From Oscillospiraceae bacterium (lineage in GTDB: Bacteria > Bacillota > Clostridia > Oscillospirales > Ruminococcaceae), in the NCBI GenBank assembly GCA_020024215.1, contig JAHHUC010000023.1, positions 1 through 27,804 on the forward strand: a stretch of 27,804 bases of DNA, in the 5' to 3' direction. A model generated the notes under the pieces. That model searched no databases and was not told the origin of the DNA. It was given only the letters and a program-made list of their open reading frames with translations. Below are positions 22,969-27,804 of this stretch, piece after piece. Each line of letters starts with the position of its first letter. Position 1 is the first letter of the stretch. Made by a program: the position numbers and the translations under genes.

Positions 22969-24555
22969 CTATAAGAATACTTTGAACAATGCAGAGAAGA
23001 AGCCAAAAAGTCCATCGCCGGCAATAAGTCCGGCATCTCTGATATTCATAAATTCGTCTCCTACAACCAATCTTATGACGACAGCTATCACAACCCCTAT
23101 TCCATATATGGGATTATCTATCAAAAGACCTGTTGCAAACAAAACTCCCAGCATTTTAGAACCGCCCGCAAACTGCAATATAACTCCCGGAATTGCCCAA
23201 ATAAGCAGTTCTTTTACAATACTGCTGTTTGTTCCTGCCTCTATTGTGGAAACAAAAACCCTGCTCACGGGGGGAACCAATCCCTGAGAATACATAAGCT
23301 TTGCTGAAAATAAAAGAACCAGCACTCCCAAGATAGCTCCGTAAAGCTCTATTTTGACCTGTTCTTTTCTTCCGTGAAGCTCATAGGCAACATCTGCACC
23401 CTTTCCCCTTATAAGCCATCCTGTTTTAAGATCATATCCCATATCCGCAAAGCACGGACCGACAGAACAGATATAACCGGTGAGAAGTGAGGTAGCCAAT
23501 ACAGGAAATCCTGCAATCACTCCAAATGTCATAAAAATAGTGGTGATTGCAAATGCAGGAAACCATCCCGAGTGCATTGCAGCCATACCCACCAGCATCA
23601 TAGATGCAACAGATGAGAAAGCTGTCCACAAAACCCAAGCAATAAACATTCCGGCAGACATATCTGTAATTATTCCCGCCATTATTCCCAGTATGATTGC
23701 GCCGGCGGCGTGAACTCCAAAGCTTATAATAATTGTTCTTTTTGCTGATTTGTCAGATACGGTGCAGGAGATCAGGCTTTCTTCAGCCTTTGAAGGATTT
23801 TTGCTTCTGCTTTTCACAATTATTATGATAGACTGTATAAGCGCCACTACGCCTGCGCCTATCATAAAGCCCTGTGGTATATTAGTGGCAGCTATATCAA
23901 AATTAAACAGCTTCCCTGCATAGCCTCTTATCAAAAGTCCTATTCCCAAAGCAGCCATAGACGGAAGGCTCGCTATGAATACTATTCCGACTGCTCCTAC
24001 CGGCAGCTTGAAAAAGCTTCCGATAATTCCGGCAATAACACCCTGTATTACCCTCTTGGCCTTGTCTCCGCCTTCATCTCCTGCTACAAGTATATCCGCT
24101 GTTGCAACTCCGGGAGGCCACGCATTGGAGGCAGGAAATATTTTAGAATCATATATAAGGCCTACCACCACAACAGATACTCCTGTTCCAACCAGACATC
24201 CTGCTGCCATCGGAAATATTGCTTTTTCCTCGCCCATTATAAGAAAAATGCCTATGGCAATAAATGCACAGTTGGAAGCAGAAAATCCTGCTGCGGAAAC
24301 AATTGTCTGAATGTAATTCTGCCTTTCAAGATTTTTAAATTGCCTCAGCTTTCCAAATGACAGCTTTCCCAGCATCATAGCAAAAATAGCGCCCAAAATG
24401 GAGGTATTGGCGCTCACTCCTACCTCGCCTATTATCTGGATGCATATAACAGCTGACAAAAGCGCTAAAATAGTTCCTATTATAACTGTATTTGCTTCAA
24501 AGGCTTTAATGCGAGCTGTTGCCTTATCGGGTGTATTTGCTCTATTGTCTTCCAT
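22969..24555 (-). CDS. OPT family oligopeptide-type transporter
   Basis: A 528-residue, strongly hydrophobic protein with some 14-16 membrane helices. The OPT/YSL family is recognised from the early LGKLSFGKLRQFKNLERQNYIQ region followed by a helix pair, PPGVATADILVAGDEGG, and the FADMGYDLKTGWLIRG motif with a conserved Gly-Asp/Lys pattern. OPT proteins carry small peptides, glutathione or metal chelates driven by protons. The ATG at 24555 follows AAAGGAG by seven bases; a TTG at 24573 overlaps that site. It begins 34 bases past the first NicX-like gene. Together with the NCS1 permease it gives this cluster two uptake systems. Confidence 0.85.
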   Translation of the reverse strand: MEDNRANTPDKATARIKAFEANTVIIGTILALLSAVICIQIIGEVGVSANTSILGAIFAMMLGKLSFGKLRQFKNLERQNYIQTIVSAAGFSASNCAFIAIGIFLIMGEEKAIFPMAAGCLVGTGVSVVVVGLIYDSKIFPASNAWPPGVATADILVAGDEGGDKAKRVIQGVIAGIIGSFFKLPVGAVGIVFIASLPSMAALGIGLLIRGYAGKLFNFDIAATNIPQGFMIGAGVVALIQSIIIIVKSRSKNPSKAEESLISCTVSDKSAKRTIIISFGVHAAGAIILGIMAGIITDMSAGMFIAWVLWTAFSSVASMMLVGMAAMHSGWFPAFAITTIFMTFGVIAGFPVLATSLLTGYICSVGPCFADMGYDLKTGWLIRGKGADVAYELHGRKEQVKIELYGAILGVLVLLFSAKLMYSQGLVPPVSRVFVSTIEAGTNSSIVKELLIWAIPGVILQFAGGSKMLGVLFATGLLIDNPIYGIGVVIAVVIRLVVGDEFMNIRDAGLIAGDGLFGFFSALFKVFL

Positions 24556-24589
24556 AACAGGTCTCCTTTCCAAATATTAAAATATCTCA

Positions 24590-25654
24590 CTAATATCCTG
24601 AAACTCCTAATTTTTTACAATACTCACAGGATACGGCATCCACATATTTTCCATCAATTTCAAAAAGCTCCCCATCCAAAATTATTGTCGGCTTTGAGCA
24701 AACTCCGTCTGTATGTGAAGCAGCATCCCAAAAAGCACCCATCAGACTTGCTCCCTGACTTCCGAATCCCATTTCAATGCAGCCGAAAATTCTCTCATCC
24801 TCAACAATTCTTCCTGTTGCCCTCAATACCCCGGGGTTAAATCCAATAGAATAGTGGGCAAGCCTGTACATATTGGGATCATTGAAATGTGCAAGCCACT
24901 TCTTGAATATTTCAGCCTCATTTCCGCCGCTTATCTTTACAATTCTGCCCTCTTGTATATCCAATATAACCGGGTCACTGATAATTCCTATTTCAGCAGG
25001 CGGGAAAAGTGCTGCATCAAACACCAGTCTTCCATTGATGGTTTCTTCAACAGGACACCAGCTTACCTGACCGCCCATCATTACAGGATATCCCTTCTTT
25101 GTGGCTCGCTGACCTGAGTGCTTTACCCTTCTTCCTTTGTTATAAGCTGTAAGACAGGTACCTGATGCAGACTTTACAATCACCTCATTGCTGCTCTCCA
25201 CCTTTTTTGTAAGGTATTCTCCAAACTCCATAAGTACATCATAATCCACTTTTCCTATACAGTTTGTTATCATAGTCACATCCAAACCTGTAAGACATGT
25301 ATATCTGGCACCATTTTCCATAGCCCTTTGGAAACATGGCGTGTGCATAACACAATAATACGCCATTTCAATCCAAACATCCGATTTTGCCACTGCTTCT
25401 GCAATAGGACGACTAGGTTCCTCAAAGGCTTTTCCTGTTGTGGGGCTATACAGTATTACGGGGTTTGCGCCCAATGTAAAGGCTGCATTTGCTATTGCAT
25501 CTGCAACTCTTCTGTCAGAAGATGTATCTGCTGTTATTACAACTGACTCTCCCGGCTTTACAAGCATAAAATCTTTGACAAGCTTCATGGCTGCTCTTGC
25601 AGTTTCAAAGGAAAGATAATCCCTGCTCATCTCAATACCTATTGGATACTCCAT
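24590..25654 (-). CDS. NicX/M29-like metalloenzyme, paralogue 1
   Basis: A 354-residue protein, gap-free match to the gene at 19666-20730: by my count their first 60 residues differ at 10 positions, and overall roughly two thirds agree. The putative metal ligands His267 (LAHYSIGFNP) and His314-x-Asp316 (ASHTDGV) are conserved at the same numbers. A run of GGGGG lies seven bases before the ATG at 25654; the frame continues upstream to 25708 but only through the AT-rich spacer. It is the first gene after the PucR regulator. Two diverged copies in one operon suggest either a heteromeric enzyme or two steps on related substrates. The same limits on naming the reaction apply as for its paralogue. 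Confidence 0.75.
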   Translation of the reverse strand: MEYPIGIEMSRDYLSFETARAAMKLVKDFMLVKPGESVVITADTSSDRRVADAIANAAFTLGANPVILYSPTTGKAFEEPSRPIAEAVAKSDVWIEMAYYCVMHTPCFQRAMENGARYTCLTGLDVTMITNCIGKVDYDVLMEFGEYLTKKVESSNEVIVKSASGTCLTAYNKGRRVKHSGQRATKKGYPVMMGGQVSWCPVEETINGRLVFDAALFPPAEIGIISDPVILDIQEGRIVKISGGNEAEIFKKWLAHFNDPNMYRLAHYSIGFNPGVLRATGRIVEDERIFGCIEMGFGSQGASLMGAFWDAASHTDGVCSKPTIILDGELFEIDGKYVDAVSCEYCKKLGVSGY

Positions 25655-25670
25655 TTTGATTCCCCCTTTA

Positions 25671-25862
25671 TTTTGTTTAAATATAACAAAATATTCAAAC
25701 AATGTCATCGTACATATATCAATTATATATACTATACTTTTGTGCAGACATACACAAAAAATGCAAGGTCAGCATATACTTCCTTGCAAAACCTAAATTC
25801 ACTCATAAACAATATGTGCAAATGCAAAAATATATATTTAATATCATTGCATTTGCACATAT
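25671..25862. promoter_or_regulatory. Inverted-repeat-rich control region between PucR gene and NicX-like gene
   Basis: Four inverted repeats lie in this 233-base spacer: TTTTGTT/AACAAAA (25671-25677, 25685-25691), TTTTGTG/CACAAAA (25738-25744, 25753-25759), TGCAAGG/CCTTGCA (25762-25768, 25782-25788), and a perfect 16-bp pair at 25812-25827 and 25847-25862 with a 19-base centre. The largest is close to the regulator's stop codon and could end its transcript, but no clear T run follows on the minus strand. The others sit where PucR might bind to control the operon. I found no consensus promoter; TATAAT-like boxes near 25720-25730 lack a proper -35, as is common for activator-dependent promoters. 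Confidence 0.55.
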
Positions 25863-25887
25863 TTTAATCAAATTTTATTTTTTTGCT

Positions 25888-27474
25888 TTAAAGCATTTTA
25901 TGAAGCTTTGCAAGAAGTGACAGCAAAAGTCGGTTGTTGGCTTTATTTATATCAAAGCCCAAAATATCATTTATCCTTTCTATCCTTTTATACATGGTAT
26001 TCCTATGTATAAAAAGCTCATTTGCAGCATCTCTCACATTAAAACCATTTTCACAAAGAACTGTTATTGTGTTTATATAATCCTGTGAGCTGTCTTTATC
26101 CAAGCTTTGCAGCACGCCGAAGGTATTATTGTACATTCTGACTATCGCTGCATTATTTGACATTTCGCTCAGCAGCCTGTATACCATATAATCCTCGTAA
26201 AGGAATATATGACCATCAGCATCAACTCTCTGGCCCATACCCAGAGCAAAGCACGCTTCATCATAGGCATAATTCAAATATTTAAGATTATTGCAGATAT
26301 TGCTGACAGCTATTTTTACATTTTGCTCAGCTGATATGTTTGTCACAGTGTTATATATGCGTTCAATATTATCCATTAAAGGCTGCACATTTGAATATTT
26401 GAATTCCGTTTCCAATATTATTGCCAACTTGTCATCTAAACGAACATAATATGCTTTGGTTTTATTTTCAGAAACTGAATTTTTAAGCTGCTGCACAATA
26501 CAGCTGCATTTGTCCGGGCTGTCAGCTGATATTGCAATACAGACTCTGCTTCTCAATTCCTCTATATTTAAAAAGGCTGCTTCATCCACTATTTTAAGGG
26601 TTTGATTTGTATATTTTCCTTTCATTATATCCGATAAAAATTTTTCAGGCGTTTTGGGGGCTTTGAAAATCGGCTCTGTATTTGAACACATAATTGCTGA
26701 AAATATTGGAAGTACTTCACATATAAGCTCTTTATCTGTTGCGCTTAAGGTATTGCTGTTGGGTATCTTCACACATAGCAGAGCCGCTATTTTTCCATGC
26801 AGCTTTATCTTTTCTAAATATATATCAAAATCTCTTCCTTCTATATAAAGCGGCCCATCACTGTTAAAAATATTTTTTGTGTGCAGTTCCAATTCTCTTA
26901 TTATATCCTGCACACCGGAATTATAATTTTCATAAACTGTCGGTGTAAAGCCGATATAGCTGACAATATATACCTTTTTACCTACATATTTTTCTAAAAA
27001 GTCTGTGAGTACATTAAAGCTGCACTTTTCCTGAAGCAGATCAGAAAGCTCTCGGCGCATGGCTTTAAGATACATGAGATCATAATATTCAGAATTTAAA
27101 AGCATTCTGTTTATAGGCTCTACTATCTGCCTGTATTCTAAATTAAGCGGTATCTGAAATATGGGAAAGCTATGCTTTTGAGCATAATCCAAATCCTTCT
27201 GTGATATTTCACTTATAAACCTGCCCAGCTTTATCCCCAGCGCACAGGCTTTTTTATCAATAAGCATCTGTATAAGGCTTGCCATTGTGATATCATTCTT
27301 TTTTAAAGAATATCCCATAGTTACAATTATCTGATTTTCCTTCACCCAAAATGCTCCGTCAGGTACCTCCATAACCTCTACACCTGAAACCTCGTTTGAA
27401 AGCGCTCCTTTTGCTGTAAGCAGGGTACATTTCTTCAAATCATCATTTATCTCAAACACCTGTGCTAATTTCAT
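25888..27474 (-). CDS. PucR family transcriptional regulator
   Basis: A 528-residue regulator. The PucR ligand-sensing domain covers about 1-125 (MKLAQVFEI, GALSNEVSGVEVMEVPD, MASLIQMLIDKKACALGIKLGRF). A middle region of about 270-410 resembles the GGDEF-like domain of CdaR. The C-terminal helix-turn-helix of the PucR type is about 465-525: ENGFNVRDAANELFIHRNTMYKRIERINDILG. In Bacillus, PucR controls purine breakdown; relatives control other nitrogen-compound pathways. The ATG follows AAAGGAG by seven bases. It is encoded on the same strand just upstream of the cluster and is its likely regulator. Confidence 0.9.
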   Translation of the reverse strand: MKLAQVFEINDDLKKCTLLTAKGALSNEVSGVEVMEVPDGAFWVKENQIIVTMGYSLKKNDITMASLIQMLIDKKACALGIKLGRFISEISQKDLDYAQKHSFPIFQIPLNLEYRQIVEPINRMLLNSEYYDLMYLKAMRRELSDLLQEKCSFNVLTDFLEKYVGKKVYIVSYIGFTPTVYENYNSGVQDIIRELELHTKNIFNSDGPLYIEGRDFDIYLEKIKLHGKIAALLCVKIPNSNTLSATDKELICEVLPIFSAIMCSNTEPIFKAPKTPEKFLSDIMKGKYTNQTLKIVDEAAFLNIEELRSRVCIAISADSPDKCSCIVQQLKNSVSENKTKAYYVRLDDKLAIILETEFKYSNVQPLMDNIERIYNTVTNISAEQNVKIAVSNICNNLKYLNYAYDEACFALGMGQRVDADGHIFLYEDYMVYRLLSEMSNNAAIVRMYNNTFGVLQSLDKDSSQDYINTITVLCENGFNVRDAANELFIHRNTMYKRIERINDILGFDINKANNRLLLSLLAKLHKML

Positions 27475-27613
27475 ATCAAAGCTCCTTTCCCGACAATAAA
27501 TTCCGGCCTTTTAAAATACAAAATATCCATACTGGCATAAAACAAATAAGCAAATTGGGATATGATAAAATAGGTTTATTGCGTGTGACAGAAATTGTAC
27601 TCAGCACAGATTT

Positions 27614-27642
27614 ATATTATCATTTTTTGACAGTTCTATCAA
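27614..27642 (-). promoter_or_regulatory. Promoter candidate for the pucR-like gene
   Basis: On the minus strand TTGATA (27637-27642), 17-base spacer, TAATAT (27614-27619). It gives a leader of about 130 bases. Apart from this, the 330 bases from 27475 to the window end hold only the terminator at 27747-27774 and no gene I can support. Confidence 0.5.
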
Positions 27643-27746
27643 TTATTCTGCACTGCTTATCCAAATATTTATAATAAAATTCCCATAGGTGTTTTTGAAT
27701 GTGTATTTTTTATAAATTGAAAGCCCGCATATAATTTATTTAAGAT

Positions 27747-27774
27747 AAAAAAAGGGCCTGTTGCAAAATAGGCC
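27747..27774 (-). terminator. Minus-strand terminator, possible insertion-sequence end
   Basis: On the minus strand GGCCT (27770-27774) pairs with AGGCC (27755-27759) across a ten-base loop, followed by C and seven T residues (27747-27753). It would stop a transcript entering from the right of the window. The unit GGGCCTGTTGCAAAATAG also resembles terminal repeats of several Firmicutes insertion sequences with a CTGTTGCAAA core. No transposase is in view. Confidence 0.5.
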
Positions 27775-27804
27775 ACGAAAAAAGCGAGTAAGTTTCCCTA
27801 AAAA

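Noticed and set aside
25655..25887. Sigma-54 promoter for the NicX-like operon
   Set aside because: No TGGCAC-N5-TTGCA pattern is found on the minus strand, and the PucR protein has no AAA+ domain.
1..27804. CRISPR array
   Set aside because: No regularly spaced direct repeats were seen; the only tandem repeats are the GAY tract in the anti-sigma gene and the Cys/Asn codon repeats at 14228-14398.

Overview
The window looks like chromosomal DNA from a low-GC, Gram-positive anaerobe of the class Clostridia. The grounds are purine-rich AGGAGG-type ribosome binding sites, AT-rich spacers, a clostridial TnpV fragment, ThyX in a thymidylate operon, a long-form ribosome hibernation factor, and an RsgI-type anti-sigma factor paired with an ECF sigma factor. 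A small Cys/Asn-rich peptide with a possible mother-cell promoter hints at sporulation, but only weakly.

Layout. 1-615: edge of a mobile element, with the 5' part of a minus-strand TnpV gene, an oriT-like nick motif next to an inverted repeat, and a terminator. 616-5319: divergent mnmM-like tRNA methyltransferase and a MarR-regulated pair of ABC exporter half-transporters whose motif pattern predicts one degenerate ATP site. 5328-8794: housekeeping genes on the minus strand (FAD-dependent dehydrogenase, THUMP RNA methyltransferase, hpf), with an unexplained structured spacer at 6720-7087. 9078-11463: ECF sigma factor and an RsgI-like, four-PepSY anti-sigma factor with an Asp-rich tail. 11634-14148: mltG, a U32 (TrhP-like) protein and a 4-OT tautomerase. 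14228-14398: an unannotated 56-residue Cys-rich peptide on the plus strand. 14450-17628: thyX, tmk, a DUF2156 protein and a GNAT acetyltransferase, packed as one operon. 17830-17904: tRNA-Arg(CCG), followed by two large inverted repeats.

18179-27474 is the most interesting part. A PucR-family regulator is followed, on the same strand, by a NicX-like metalloenzyme, an OPT transporter, a nitrilase-superfamily amidohydrolase, an NCS1 permease, a second NicX-like paralogue and an Xaa-His dipeptidase. Both NicX-like proteins keep the His/His-x-Asp metal triad at identical positions. I know of no described pathway with this gene set. I infer uptake and breakdown of a nitrogen-containing heterocycle or amide/peptide conjugate. 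The regulator-to-operon spacer carries four inverted repeats, including a perfect 16-bp one.

Many genes have better-supported starts than the longest open frame, because the longest frame begins at a GTG or TTG inside or upstream of the ribosome binding site. The coordinates here use the start that has a proper ribosome binding site. All functional calls come from reading motifs; no database search was possible.
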